A stretch of DNA of 64,000 nt. It comes from Aphrocallistes beatrix (Eukaryota; Porifera; Hexactinellida; Sceptrulophora; Aphrocallistidae). The position numbers and the translations under genes are program-made. The notes below the pieces were generated by a model that was not told where the DNA came from, ran no database searches, and saw only the letters and a list, made by a program, of their open reading frames with translations. The stretch spans positions 10,823,524-10,887,523 of the forward strand of contig OY725488.1 in the NCBI GenBank assembly GCA_963281255.1, read 5' to 3'. Positions 10,747-22,551 of this stretch are shown here, piece by piece. Each line of letters starts with the position of its first letter. The stretch's first letter is position 1.

Positions 10747-11375
10747 GAGGTGCATGCATTAGTTCGACTCAGCTTGTAGTCATTAGTTCGAATCTTAGAA
10801 GTAGGCATTAGTTCGACTCTATTTTTGCTATGTAGGCATTAGTTCGACTCTATTTTTGCTATGTAGGCATTAGTTCGACTCTATTTTTGCTATGTAGGCA
10901 TTAGTTCGACTCTATTTTTGCTATGTAGGCATTAGTTCGACTCTATTTTTGCTATTTAGGCGTTAGTTCGACTCCATATTTACTATGTAGGCATTAGTTC
11001 GACTCTATTTTTGGAGAGTTGTCATTAGTTCTACTCGAATTTTGGGAGAGTTGGCATTAGTTCTAAATGATCAATTCTTGATATTTACTCATTGTTATGC
11101 TCCAAACCTCACAAAATTAAAATGCCACTTTCACGCTCAATTTGACACTGTTTCAAACTTAAAATGCCTACTTTCACTTTCTGCGATTATCTTCTCCGCA
11201 ACCATATTTCCGTTAGCGAATGTCTACTCTCAATAAAATCGAGTAAAACTAATGCCTAAATAGCAAAAATAGAGTCGAACTAATGCCTACCTAGCAAATA
11301 TGGAGTCGAACTAATGCCTACTTCTAAGATTCGAACTAATGACTACAAGCTGAGTCGAACTAATGCAGCTTCCCC
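10747..11375. mobile_element. Foldback element with 31-bp repeat arms (FB-B), copy 2
   Basis: The left arm has about seven units of a 31-bp repeat (GGCATTAGTTCGACTC plus TATTTTTGCTATGTA). The right arm is inverted and shorter. The loop (about 11055-11240) matches the loop of the copy at 1337-2005. The flanks carry GCAGAAAAT (10738-10746) and GCAGAGAAT (11376-11384), a 9-bp target duplication with one mismatch. No coding capacity. The same insertion exists in the second duplicate, so it predates the duplication. Confidence 0.8.
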
Positions 11376-12115
11376 GCAGAGAATCACTGAGAAAAGGTAT
11401 TATACATAGCTACTCATTTTAGAAGTGCCCACTACAGGCCCGACGGAAGCAAATTTTTATTGGTCCGGACAAAAGGGATCGAAAGATCTAACATTTTACC
11501 CAGAAGCTTTGCTGGTATTTAGGTATTAGCAAGATACAATGAATCATGTAGAAATAAAATGAATTGACATCATCGTTAACAAAACTATAACTTAATTTGA
11601 AAAATATCTTACAGTGAAGCTTTAGCCGGACCAGCCATAAATATTGTTACGGCCATGGTCAGACCAATATGTTCGGCCGGTTTGGCAAAATATTAGCTCA
11701 GCCTTGACAGGACCAAATTTAGTCAAAGATTCCACTCGGAGCAGTTCCACCGGTCCTGTACTTTACATAGTATTGTCAGCAAATTAAAAACATACCTTCT
11801 AGAAAGCTGAAAAATTGCATATATTGGAAATATTATATGGTGATGATGTTTTAGTACTTGCTGCGAATTTGCAGGGTTATTTCAAAATGAGATTTCTTTA
11901 AAGCCTTCTTTATTTGATAGTAATATTATAACGAAATTCAGTCAGTAAAACTATTATAGCACACAATATTACCGCTATGGTGTAAGTAGATAGCATTACA
12001 AATCATGGGATGTTATGGACACAAATAGATTACATAATTTGAGCTTGGATCAATAAGGTTTTATAACTAAGTAAAATAAATTAAATCATTATATAATGAT
12101 GATAGAAAATATATC
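11376..12115. other. Intergenic DNA, no gene
   Basis: Non-coding and nearly identical to 23088-23823. It holds several GGCCGGACCAG/TTGGTC-type short motifs between 11440 and 11765 that may be decayed transposon sequence. Confidence 0.55.
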
Positions 12116-12878
12116 TTATAGTATATATATATATATATATTTTTTTTGTTTGTCCGAATTGATTGAAGAATTGGCAAGTCGTAGAGAGACGAAAATTGGC
12201 ATGTAGGTGTCAAATGATGAAACTAGGATTAAGTTCGAAGATCTAAGCGAAATCTTCACACCTCGCCGAGATAGGTGACAAAATGTGCTGACCAATCAAA
12301 TTCGATTATTTTATAATGCAAATACATTGGAATAAAATAGTATTGACTTATGCATACAATCAAAAGAACTATTTTTGATTGAAATTCATTGGTTTATGTG
12401 AACCAATCAATTATCAGCCTTTTATAATGCCATTCACACGATTCTATTTCATATAAATGATTAAATACTGCTACTATTTTGAGTCTATTATTTGATTGTT
12501 AACAACAATTAAAGCGTGTTAAATGCTACGATCAATCAATTCGATCATAAAATAACTTTTAACGACATGGACTGGAATTGATTATTTTAGTATAATAATC
12601 TTAAGCAATGTGAACTTTGTGTATTCAAATTGAGCTTACATTCAGGATTAGTTGACTTAAGACTTAATACGAAGTAAATTATATTTATCACGAAACAAAA
12701 TTTCTGCTACAGTTCTGATTTCATTCATGTAACCGTAGACAAATGACAATCCAGCGTAATTAGTATAAAACAAGAATGTGACGTATTGTTTCTCTAATAT
12801 CCGCAAGCGCCCACTGGGTAAATCTGCAGACACGCAGTGTCTGCAAGCCGCGCAGCGCAAGCAAGCGAAGCGCGCTTG
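12116..12878 (+). mobile_element. Helitron-like non-autonomous element, copy 1
   Basis: It starts TCTTATA after an A and ends GCGCGCTTG before a T. A GC-rich hairpin near the 3' end (AGACACGCAGTGTCT) is followed by GCGCAGCGCAAGCAAGCGAAGCGC. 5' TC, a 3' hairpin and A/T flanks fit Helitrons, but the last four bases are CTTG rather than CTRR. The 5' end here is blurred by a (TA)n tract. The cleaner copy is 23824-24591. No Rep/helicase gene. Confidence 0.55.
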
Positions 12879-12897
12879 TTGATATTAAGCATCAATT

Positions 12898-13022
12898 TCA
12901 CACCAAAATTAGGCGGGCCCATTTTGTATTATAATCACTAACACGCGGACCCCATAATAGAGTGCTTGGAAAGAGTCGTAGGCCCCAAATGGCCCGCGGG
13001 CCCCATGTTGCCCACCGCTGTC
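12898..13022 (-). mobile_element. hAT-type terminal fragment
   Basis: On the minus strand it reads CAGCGGTGGGCAACATGGGG then GCCCGCGGGCC, a common hAT terminal pattern. Only one end is visible. A 60-bp segment just beyond it (about 13023-13080) also flanks the MITEs at 3978 and 43150. Confidence 0.45.
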
Positions 13023-13256
13023 CTAAGCCATTGGCAGTTACTTCAGTGTGCAAACTCCATTCTTCGATGCAATTATATTCAATTTGAAATTTAACAATTC
13101 GGTTATTTATTAACAGCATTGGCCATCGGTCATTATGCAAAATATATTCTGTAAACTAAAATTCGTCGAAAAAAGAAAATATTAAACATCATTCAATTAA
13201 TGCGAATATTAAGAATGGACAGAATTTAAAATCTTCAAAAAAGTCTAGTTTTCGGC

Positions 13257-13709
13257 ATGGAACATGTCATTCTCTCCAACAGTGGAGTGAGCAGTGAGGT
13301 TTTCTGTGACTACATCTCTTTGTTCCCTGTTATTGCATTCGCTGTTCTTAGGGAGTCTTATGGATTTGGATGGAATCCCATTCCATGGATTGTGATGGGA
13401 GAATCTCTGCCAATCAAGGTTCGATCGATCGGTGTTAGTGTATCAGTTTTATTCTTCCTCATTTTTGGCGGATTCCAGAATTTGCTTTTCCCATCCCTCG
13501 TAGCATTGCTCGGAGCTTACGTTGTGTACCTAATCTTCCTGTTGATTAATATCTTGAGTGCAATATATGTGTTGGTATTCATTCCAGAAACGAAGAACAA
13601 AAGTTTGAAAGAGATTGAAGTTTTGTTCGAGGGACAAACATTCTTTCTACCCTTCAAGTGTCCCAATCTTTTCGAAAAGAGCAACTTCTACGTCGTAACT
13701 AAAGACTAG
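13257..13709 (+). pseudogene. Truncated transporter, C-terminal 150 codons
   Basis: An open frame covering only the last four TM segments of the family (SGVSSEVFCDY, GPIPW, GESLPIKVRS, PETKNKSLKEIE). It begins within the loop before TM10, so the N-terminal domain and most of the translocation path are missing. The ATG at 13257 lies in non-homologous upstream sequence. No TATA box was found. The frame is intact here and in its duplicate at 24970, probably because both are recent. An AATAAA follows about 110 bp after the stop. Called a fragment, but a short expressed product cannot be excluded. Confidence 0.75.
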
Positions 13710-15177
13710 TCTGAAGGCACCTTGAACAGTTCTGTTTGCTCATTACACTTTTAGAAAGATAATTTTTTCCCATAGTGTACAATTTTGTGTGAGATGTATA
13801 GTGAGAATACGATTGATTAGTTAATAAAATAACTTGTTGTTGTTTCTCTCATTTACATTTTATGATATTATATTCGTATCTTTTTAGTATAAAGTAAAGC
13901 TGGAAAAAGTTAACCACTACAATATTTTTAATAATTAGCGATTTTCAAAAGTCTGCTATTATGCAGCATTTTGGGATTTATCCTGAAACTATTCAACATG
14001 GCAATTCTATATTCATAATTGTTAGAGAGTTATCACATCTAAAACCTGTTTCACTCCCAACTCTTTCTGACCAATCCATGAAAACCTATTTGTATTTGTG
14101 TTTGAAATTTTTAACGAATCATTATCACTATAGACTTAGAAATATATCGGTAGTGTCCGAGCAGAATTTGGGAGCAGCTGAGCCGACGAGGATATTTTTA
14201 TAACAAACTTTTTGTTTATTTTTAGTAATTTACTTTGCAGTATTTGTAAAATATTTGTCCGCTGTAGCTTCAACTCAAGAACCAAGAAATGTTTGCAAAC
14301 ATCTTAATATGAATTAATTCACCTTACTTCATGTGTTTTGTAGGGAATTTCTCTATGACTGAATAAATGTGGTCACTTTTGGTCAAAGACTACAGTTATA
14401 AATCCTTATCATAGAGACAAAAATATAGCCAAACAAGTAGATTATTGTATTTCTCGGTCAATCATCTGATTTAAGTGAACAATTATCCTATTTGATCAAC
14501 CAATATTAATAATGCATAATGAACATTGGAGTTCAGTATCTAATTATTCTTAAACTGGTGTCGGATAATTGGTTTCCTAAATTGGATAATTGATGTGGAA
14601 ATGCAGTTGTACATTAACAAGTCATTGGTTAGGTTACAAATTTACAACACACATAGCGATCTCTGTGCTTGATGATTTACTTCATCAGTGTAACACATGG
14701 GATGGAATGCTTGAATGCTAATCAAATTCAGCTTTGAATGTCTTTGGCTGTTGTGTAGCACATATTGAAATTAGAAAGCGATTAACAATTGGGAGGATAC
14801 ATATGAATGTGGGCATTTCTCTACAGGAGCTGCACTCAAATTTTGACTCTGAAAGCAAGAATAAAAATAGGGAAGTATTTTGATTGGCCCATCAAAATGA
14901 TATAAAACCACCCCAAATATCTCAAAACAAAGTGCTAGATCCTTTGCTTATATCAGAAGTACTCTTTTCGCTGTTTTATCCCTAAACCGGAATAATCCCA
15001 TTATAAATCTGCACTTGGAGGGATCTGCCTTGCGCGACCACTAAATCATCTCCAAATTGCTTGAACTTTATTGTGAACATTTGGTGATCAAGGCCAAATA
15101 CATATTTGGCAAAGCTGCATCTTTTTAAATTATCAATTACTTAACAAAACAACTGCTTTATAATACTTCATATATCG
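13710..15177. other. Duplicated 3' flank, no gene
   Basis: Non-coding, repeated at 4730-5945, 25423-26886 and 39690-40555. The small open frames in it (for example 13961-14203) are conserved only because the DNA is recently copied. A block at about 14440-14740 recurs at 15440-15740. Confidence 0.65.
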
Positions 15178-15267
15178 AAATGTTCCAAGATTTGTTGCGA
15201 TCGTAGGTAAAAGGATTGGAATGCTTCTTTGTCGAGCTTTATTCCTACTTTGCTTTTAGACCAACAT
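15178..15267 (-). pseudogene. Transporter N-terminal scrap
   Basis: About 30 codons matching the start of the transporters (IPILLPTIATNLGTF-like), with an in-frame stop at the fourth codon and nothing beyond. The flank to the right carries the former promoter region (TATTTATA near 15308). An inverted relative of this end lies at 17240-17500. Confidence 0.7.
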
Positions 15268-15945
15268 TTTTATATGAGTTCCTCAAATTGTTAAATATCT
15301 TGCCTATCTTTATTTATATATAGTACAACCATTAGAAAATTGATATATGATGTTTGCTTCGCACCTTCTTCAATACTACAAGTAGTTTCATAATGAAATA
15401 TAGTATTGTTGTACATAAGCAAATTTAATCATCAAGTACAAACAAACAATTATCCTATTTGAGCAACCAATATTAATAATGCATAATGAACATTGAAGTT
15501 CAGTATCTAATTATTCTTAAACTGGTGTCGGATAATTGGTTTCCTAAATTGGATAATTGATGTGGGAATGCAGTTGTACATTAACAAGTCATTGGTTAGG
15601 TTACAAATTTACAACACACTTAGCGATCTCTGTGCTTGATGATTTACTTCATCAGTGTAACACATGGAATGGAATGCTTGAATGCTAATCAAAATCAGCT
15701 CTGAATGTCTTTGGCTGTTGTACAACACATATGGAAATTAGAAAGCGATAATAATTGGTCCGATGTCTTCATTGTTTAGGTATGCAACTTCACTGCGATG
15801 TTTCATTTAAAGATATAAATGAGATCTCAACACCTAGTATGTATCATAAGCATATGCATATGTGTTACAGTAAGATAGTGAAATCAGTGATTACACGAAA
15901 CCCCCGAACATTTAGGAAATTTTATGGAATACGAGGAATTCCATA

Positions 15946-16360
15946 TACCGTATTGCTTCGAATAAGCGCCCGGGCGCATATTTATTTCGTGCACCCTTTA
16001 GACCCGGCGCTTATTCAAGCCCCGGCGCTTATTTTTTTCATTCGCTATTTTGACCCGGCGCTCTTTTTTTTGTTTACTACATTGACTGGCACTTTTATTT
16101 TTGCCACAACTGAGAATGTTAGTTCTATTAAAAAAGGATAATGTAATGTTTCAAAAAGCACTTGTATCTATGCCACTACTGAGAATACTAGTTTGATATG
16201 ATGTTCAGAGAACTAAAATGCCCCGGCGTCCGACGCTTATTCGAGCCCCGGCGCTTATTCAAGCCCCGGCGCTTATTTATTTCGCTCACCCTTTAGACCC
16301 GGAGCTTATTCAAACCGGCGCTTATTCAAGCCCCCGGCGCTTATTCAGGGAAATACGGTA
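15946..16360. mobile_element. GC-rich palindromic MITE (AATAAGCGCC repeats)
   Basis: The left end TACCGTATTGCTTCGAATAA and right end TTATTCAGGGAAATACGGTA are inverted repeats. The arms are built of repeated CCCCGGCGCTTATTCAAG units in both orientations. TA borders both sides, suggesting a TA target duplication. The open frame at 15755-16141 runs into it and is not a gene. Confidence 0.7.
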
Positions 16361-16911
16361 CTTCCTTATCTTCCTTTGAATGGCCCAACCTTTACTCTAA
16401 AGGTTACTGCTCTGTATTTAAGTATCTGGATGTGATTATCTAAGATAGTCGGTGAATCTCCTCCCATGATCTACTATCTGGATTGGAACAGTTAAATTAT
16501 CTCCAACTCTCAAGCTTGGACAACATATATATACTTGTATATTTTAATTTCATGAAACCATTCTATGTTTAAGCAAATATTTCTGCAGAATTCCTAGATA
16601 TTTCAGTAAATTCGTAAAGTAGGTACCTAAAAATAAGATTTATATGTATTCCCTGAAATATTTAGCTATTTCGCACATAATTCTTGATTCCACCATCTTA
16701 CTGTATCAGATATAGTATAGTGTATATTTTCTTCCTTTTACACAAATTGGTACTTCGAACTAGAAACGAGATCTCAACGGCTATAGAGTATCCAATTACA
16801 TGTATAATCCGACTTTTGTATTTAGATAGCCATAATGTTAATGTATAATTACACATAGTATCTATACTATTTTAGTTATACTAGCTTAAACCCATTGAAA
16901 TTTTTATAGAT

Positions 16912-17083
16912 CAGTTACATACACAGAGATGAGGCATCGAAGCGCATCATAAGCAATACCAGTCAAACTTCTACTCGAGAGCATATACATATATCCAATT
17001 ATATCCGAATGCTATCAATATCTAACTTGCAGCATTATGAAATGCCTTTCAACCCAACGATTCGACAAAGAAATATTCAGAAC
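16912..17083 (-). pseudogene. Transporter fragment, TM2-TM4 region
   Basis: The DNA matches the minus-strand transporters over the region coding ESFGKKALLI to ISVYVAD, with several small insertions, deletions and stops. It lies between the N-terminal scrap at 15178 and the plus-strand pseudogene at 17458, in a locally inverted cluster. Confidence 0.7.
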
Positions 17084-17457
17084 GAATCATGACTAATTCT
17101 CGGGACGGGGCGAGTCAAGATGCCTAATCTCCTACACTAGGTAGAATTGGGTATCTTATTTGGTGGTCTGTTCAGCATATCAGCATAATACCCACAAATA
17201 CATGTTTGGCAAATGAACTTCAATGTTCATTATGCATTATTAATAATTGGTTGATCATATAGGTTAATTGTTTGCTTAAGTGATATATGTGATGATTAAA
17301 TTAGCTTACGTACAACAATATTATATTTCAATATGAAACTAGTATTGAAGGAGGTGCGAAGCAAACATCATATATCAATGTTTCAATGGTTGTACAATAT
17401 TCTTGCCCATAAAGATGGGCAAGAATATTTAACAATTTGAGGAACTCATATAAAAAA

Positions 17458-18660
17458 TATTGGAGTCTAAAAGCAAAAGTAGAATAAAGCTCTACGAAGA
17501 AGCATTACTGTCCTTTTACCTATGATCGCAGCAAAGCCTACAACATTTTTATTGAATATAGTATCGGCTAACCATCTCCAATTGAGGATGACATTAAGAT
17601 TCTAGGAATTCTTGATAGCATCACTTATCCCATTTTTGGTTTACTCCAGTGCTTTACTGCGATATTCGGAGCAATTCTTATGTCTTTTCTTGTCGAATCA
17701 TTTGGCAAAAAGGCACTCCTCATCATCTTCACAATTCCTAATACTCTAGGCTGGGTGCTGATGATATTCTGGTATAACTGAATCATTATGCTTTTGGGTA
17801 GAAGTCTGACTGGTATTGCATACTGTGTCATTAGTTGCCTCATCTCTGTGTACGTAGGAGATCCATCTTTCACTAGCTTAAAATGATTTTATGGGAGCCA
17901 TTTTTACCTATCAAGTCACTTTTCATGAATATTCTTAACATTCAGATGGTTGGCAGTGTTATTTTCATTAAAATAATTTGATCTTCTTCCAACCTTATTC
18001 TCAGAACTGTTTAAAACAATTTCAGTCGACAGACCGATAGTGCAGCTCCTGGAAGTGACTCGAAGGAACATGAAATTGAATATCGGATTACAAATACTCA
18101 TTTTAAGGCATTCTAAGTGTGAAATTTGGAATCTACATATTAACATACCCCGCATTAGCCGTTGAGAGCTCGCTTTTAGCTTTAAATAAGAATCTTTTCA
18201 ATAGGTGTGAAAAAAAATATATATATATATACACATGCTAATAACTCATTAAATATATACATTATTACTTTTAAAATGTTAAAATCGGATTCTACATATT
18301 AAAATACCCTAGATTAGCTGTTGAGAACTCACTTTTAGCTTGAAATAAAAATTGTTTCTAAAGATGTGAACATATGTATATATACGCATGTTAGAAACTC
18401 ATAAAATACTTAAATTATTACTTTCAAAGTGTGATAATCGGATTCTACATATCAAAATATCCTATATTCGTTGTTGAGAACTCTAAAATAATTTTTTTTC
18501 AAAAAGTCTCCAATATCTGAGAGATCCCTCTCATTTTTCCAGAACAGAATTTGATGAGATTATGTACAAGGGAATTTTAATGACGCTGTTCTACTAGTGA
18601 TTCCCAACGTTATTTAAGGAGACAAACTATCTGAAAACTATTTTCAAAGTCGCTCGATAT
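17458..18660 (+). pseudogene. Transporter N-terminal half, interrupted by an element
   Basis: Residues of TM1 to the central loop can be followed from 17458 to about 18022, then again from 18507 to 18660 (LQYLRDPSHF, ETNYLKTIFKV). Between them sits a copy of the element seen at 6027-6803. Stops are visible, for example in TM1 (YSIG then stop) and after MIFWYN. An indel follows the ISVYVGDPS segment. Its upstream flank is an inverted copy of the flank of the scrap at 15178. Confidence 0.85.
18023..18506. mobile_element. Non-autonomous element with internal repeats, copy 2
   Basis: It opens CAGTCGACAGACCGATAGTG like 6027 and contains the same tandem units (GTGTGAAATTTGGAATCTAC, then TATTAAAATACCCTA and CGTTGAGAACTC). 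It lies inside transporter pseudogene DNA and so inserted after, or while, that copy died. It lacks the (CATA)n tail of copy 1. Confidence 0.65.
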
Positions 18661-18710
18661 GTTATTGAGAGAGAGTATCTTGTTAGATATTAGGAGAAAT
18701 TTTAGGAATG

Positions 18711-18815
18711 AAATTTATTAAAGGAGTGCGCTCCTCAAAAATAAAAGCACCACTACGGCTTCCGCTCCTGTGTTCAAAATAGAAGTGCGCCCCTTTAATG
18801 CTCTAGAACTAACTA
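18711..18815. repeat. MITE fragment at the left edge of the second duplicate
   Basis: Counterpart of 7009-7105. The homology between the two large duplicates starts here. Confidence 0.55.
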
Positions 18816-19109
18816 GATCTCTTTAGCTTAGATATATAATGTTCAAATTAATTGAAGACCTGTAGCAATTACATGAGGAATATTTCCAACATTTGGAGTG
18901 CAGATTAAGCATAGTTTCCCATAAGGTGCCAAGTGTGGGTACCTGGGGGGGCGGGCACCCCAGGTTTGGAGCCTGGGGAGCCGTGGTGCAAGGCAGTGGA
19001 ACAGTGGAGGAAGCTGTGGTATGGCAGGACTTCACACAAGCTAATAAGTTATAACTAAACCCCAAATTATGTGAGTTGTGTCTAGAAATATATCTATTAA
19101 TTTTTTTCC

Positions 19110-19310
19110 ACTATAGTCCGAGATTTGATGTGATATCGTTATTATTTCACTCCACCGTTGAAAATGATAGGACGAATTATTAGCAGAAAACCAATGAAGC
19201 AACATGTGTACGATCAATCCCCAAAAATCGATTGAATTAATTATGTGACTAAATATCAGCAAAATGGTCTCAAGACATACAAGTATTTGGAAATGCTTGA
19301 TATATTCCAA
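19110..19310 (-). pseudogene. Decayed transporter fragment (TM9 region), duplicate
   Basis: Counterpart of 7308-7490. Here the frame stays open long enough to read ETILLIFSHIINSIDFWG and NNSSYHFQRWSEI. These match the TM8-TM9 hairpin and following loop of the intact gene, but about a third of the residues differ and flanking domains are absent. Confidence 0.65.
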
Positions 19311-19677
19311 ATTAATTCAAGGACCAACTGTTCAAGATTTTATTTGAAATAATTTCTACTTCTCTTTTCAAATAAAAAGCTCAATTAGTGACCAGCAGAA
19401 ATCCGCAACAATCATTCACGTGATGAAGTTTAATATGTTGCTTTATAAATAAGGGAGGCCTATATGTTAGTTATTGAAGAATATTGCAGAGATACTCGAA
19501 TTTATTTTATACACAAATATACAAATTCACACAATGTAGATCAAAAAACAAAAGAAAATCATACTATCAACTAATCCTATTGTCACTATACATCTCACAC
19601 AAATTACATGCTATGGGGAAAAACCTATCAATCTAAAGGAATAATAAACAAACATAACTGTTTAAGGTGTCTTGAGA

Positions 19678-21198
19678 CTAGTCTTTAGTTATGACATAGA
19701 CGTAACGCTTTTCGAAAGGATTGGGACACTTGAAGGGTAGAAAGAATGTTTGTCCCTCAAACAAAACTTCAATCTCTTCCAAACTTTTGTTCTTCGTTTC
19801 TGGAATGAACACCAACACATAGATTGCACTCAAGATATTAATCAACAGGAAGATTAGGTACACAACGTAAGCTCCGAGCAATTTTACGAGGTAAGGGAAC
19901 AATAATGCTTGGGCTCCAGAAAAAAAGAGGAAAAATATAACTGAAACACTGGCACCGATCGATCGAACCTTGATTGGCAGAGATTCTCCCATCACAATCC
20001 ATGGAATGGGACCCCATCCAAATCCATAAGACGCCCTAAGAACAATGAGTGCAATAACAGGGAGCAAAGAAATGTAGTCACAGAAAACCTCACTGTTCAC
20101 TCCACTGTTGGAGAGAATTGGATAGGACGAGTTAGTCATGCTAGTGTGGCAGTGAGACCATAGGCGATCGATCCCGAAAAAGTAGACAGAGTTAATGATG
20201 TGACTGAGTGCAACTCCAAGAGAAGACATTATCAACAGAATCTTCCTTCCAAACCTATCTACGAAAAAGGTACACAGGAATGCAGTGATCCATTGGACGC
20301 AAGTGGGGATGAGTGAGGCTATTTTGGCAGGAATTAAGCGACTGGTATTTAGAATGGTAGCAGAATACGTCCCCACAATTGTAATACCTGTCAATTCGAG
20401 GAATGCAAAAAGAATCGCGACTTTTAAAATAGTCTTTAGATGGTTTGTCTCCTTAAATAATGCAACGAATCGCTGGTAGAAAGTGTCGGAAAAATTCTCT
20501 TCTACGACATGCTTAATCTCATCAAATTCTGCTCTGGAGTCATGAGAAGGACCTCTCAGATATTGGAGAGTTTTCAGGGCTCTTTTTTCTTGTTTTTGTG
20601 TTACTAACCAGTTCGGAGAATAAGGTTGGAAGAAGAGCAACAATACCTGAATGAAAAGAACAAATATGCATACCACTGCCAACCATCTGAATGTTAAGAA
20701 TATGCCTAAAAGGTGACTTGATAGAGTACCGAGAAGGTACATGTGAGTGAAAAAGCTCCCGTAGAACCCCTTCCGGTTAGTGGGAGACAGATCTGCTACG
20801 TACACAGAGATGAGGCAACCAATAGCACCGTATGCAATACCAGTCAGACTTCTACCCAAAAGCATAATGATCCAGTTATACCCGAATGCTATCAGCACCC
20901 AGCCCAGAGCATTAGGAATTGTGAAGATGATGAGGAGTGCCTTTTTGCCAAATGATTCGACAAGAAAATACACGAGAATGGCTCCGAATATTGCAGTGAA
21001 GTACTGGAGTGATCCAAATATGGGATAAGTGATGCTATCAAGAATTCCTAGATTCTTAATGTCATCCTCAATTGGAGATGGATACCCGAGACTATAGCCG
21101 ATGAAAAACGTTCCAAGATTTGCCGCTATCGTGGGTATCAGTACTGGAATGATTCTTGACGAAGATTTACTTTTCGCTATGCTTTTAGAGTTCAACAT
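19678..21198 (-). CDS. SLC2/Tret1-like sugar transporter, copy B
   Basis: A 506-aa, 12-TM major-facilitator protein differing from copy A at only about six residues (for example Val101, Leu163, Asn284, Trp395, Glu481, Pro494). Trp395 restores the GFGWGPIPW stretch of TM10 that copy A has altered. All other SLC2 motifs are the same, including the unusual ELTGITIVGTY in TM7. Start and TATA spacing are identical to copy A. It lies 11,805 bp to the right of copy A within the recent direct duplication and is presumably expressed from the same type of promoter. Plasma-membrane sugar uptake is the family role. The substrate cannot be read from sequence. Confidence 0.9.
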   Translation of the reverse strand: MLNSKSIAKSKSSSRIIPVLIPTIAANLGTFFIGYSLGYPSPIEDDIKNLGILDSITYPIFGSLQYFTAIFGAILVYFLVESFGKKALLIIFTIPNALGWVLIAFGYNWIIMLLGRSLTGIAYGAIGCLISVYVADLSPTNRKGFYGSFFTHMYLLGTLSSHLLGIFLTFRWLAVVCIFVLFIQVLLLFFQPYSPNWLVTQKQEKRALKTLQYLRGPSHDSRAEFDEIKHVVEENFSDTFYQRFVALFKETNHLKTILKVAILFAFLELTGITIVGTYSATILNTSRLIPAKIASLIPTCVQWITAFLCTFFVDRFGRKILLIMSSLGVALSHIINSVYFFGIDRLWSHCHTSMTNSSYPILSNSGVNSEVFCDYISLLPVIALIVLRASYGFGWGPIPWIVMGESLPIKVRSIGASVSVIFFLFFSGAQALLFPYLVKLLGAYVVYLIFLLINILSAIYVLVFIPETKNKSLEEIEVLFEGQTFFLPFKCPNPFEKRYVYVITKD

Positions 21199-21244
21199 TT
21201 TAAAATATATGTTCTCTCAATTATTATTTCTCTTTGCATTTCTT

Positions 21245-21252
21245 TATTTATA
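21245..21252 (-). promoter_or_regulatory. TATA box of transporter copy B
   Basis: TATAAATA on the minus strand at the same distance from the ATG as in copy A, inside an identical upstream block. Confidence 0.6.
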
Positions 21253-21471
21253 TGTGTTGCAAGAATTATGACGTCGAAACATAATGTTGCATCCTAACAA
21301 ATTGAATCACCAGGCACAGAAATTGTTATGGGTACTGTAAATCTGTAACCTAACCAATTACTTGTTATTGTACTACTGACTCTATAATACAAAACTATCC
21401 AGTAAGTATTTGGTATCAAATAAATAAATAACGAAAACTACCCCAGTTTGCTTACACCTTTAATATGGAGT

Positions 21472-21611
21472 CGCCATCCAGACATCCCACAAATGCGCCT
21501 CGATAAAGTGAGAATCGTCTAGCACAGTGAGACTTATTCGTATGAGCACTACCTGTACCAGACTATACTCACTTGGTATCGCGGTGCATTTTTAGGATGT
21601 CTGGATGGTGA
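21472..21611. mobile_element. 140-bp MITE, duplicate of 9667-9806
   Basis: Same element at the same relative position. It was carried along in the segmental duplication. Confidence 0.7.
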
Positions 21612-22551
21612 TTGCATGATAAAAGTGGAGACAAACTAGGGTATCTTTTGGATATTTATTTACATGTTGCAATCATTGATGAGTCATTATTGCCTGATCA
21701 TGAAAATATTGCATAGAAAGGTGTTGTGATGCCAAAGAAACATTTCGCCTCAAGGGACCTAATCTCTATCTCTTTTCGTTTTTAAGTTAATCTACTATTA
21801 TCTTATACTCGAGGTGTCAAAATTACGAAATTTTTGAGGAAAACTTTTGGGTAACATATGAAAGCATAATTATGCAAATTCGACATAGAAGATTTTTTGA
21901 GCCATCGTCACCTGATCGCATATACATATCCGTTAAAAGGTGTTAAGATAAATAATGAACATTTAGCTGTTGAAAGTTTTTTTAACATCACTTTTCATTA
22001 TGAAGTTATTTAGTCTTGAACATTTGTATAGTTTTATCCTAATATGGATATGAATATTCATATCAATCTTGCTCAGTAATAATTATTGTGTAATATAATT
22101 CTGATCCATATTGATATTTAAGTCTAAACTCGTTATTATTGGTTGTAAACTTGGAATCAGTTGAATTAATATTTCGAGAATAAACTTTTAGCTCTTTCAT
22201 ATTCTCACACTAGCTTCTTGTAATTCGTGTTAAACTTGAAACAATAGAATTTAGTTTGCATTGATAGTGTGAAATGAATAATTACTTTTTAAACATAGAT
22301 TGTAAAACAATGCTACGTCATAGAAAAGATCTGCAATTGCAGAAGGTGTAAAAATTGTCTTATGCACCTTAAGTGTCAAAAATGATAGGGTTGCATTCAT
22401 GGATTCTAGGTTAACACCTTGTTTGGAGTCTCATTCTGTAGTTTGGTGTCTGATCAAAAATCACACACTTTGTTGCACACTCCATATTCTCAAAGCATCT
22501 ATTCTCAGAATTTCAGACCTTAATCTCTTATGGTTTGGCCATGCAGAAAAT

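Noticed and set aside
10747-11375. Possible CRISPR-like array of 31-bp repeats
   Set aside because: The units are contiguous with no spacers, appear inverted on the other side of a loop, and the genome is eukaryotic.
12898-13140. 80-aa minus frame (also at 24611)
   Set aside because: Lies over a hAT-type terminal sequence. Conserved only through recent duplication.
15755-16141. 128-aa plus-strand frame
   Set aside because: It runs from duplicated non-coding flank into a GC-rich palindromic MITE. No family motif.
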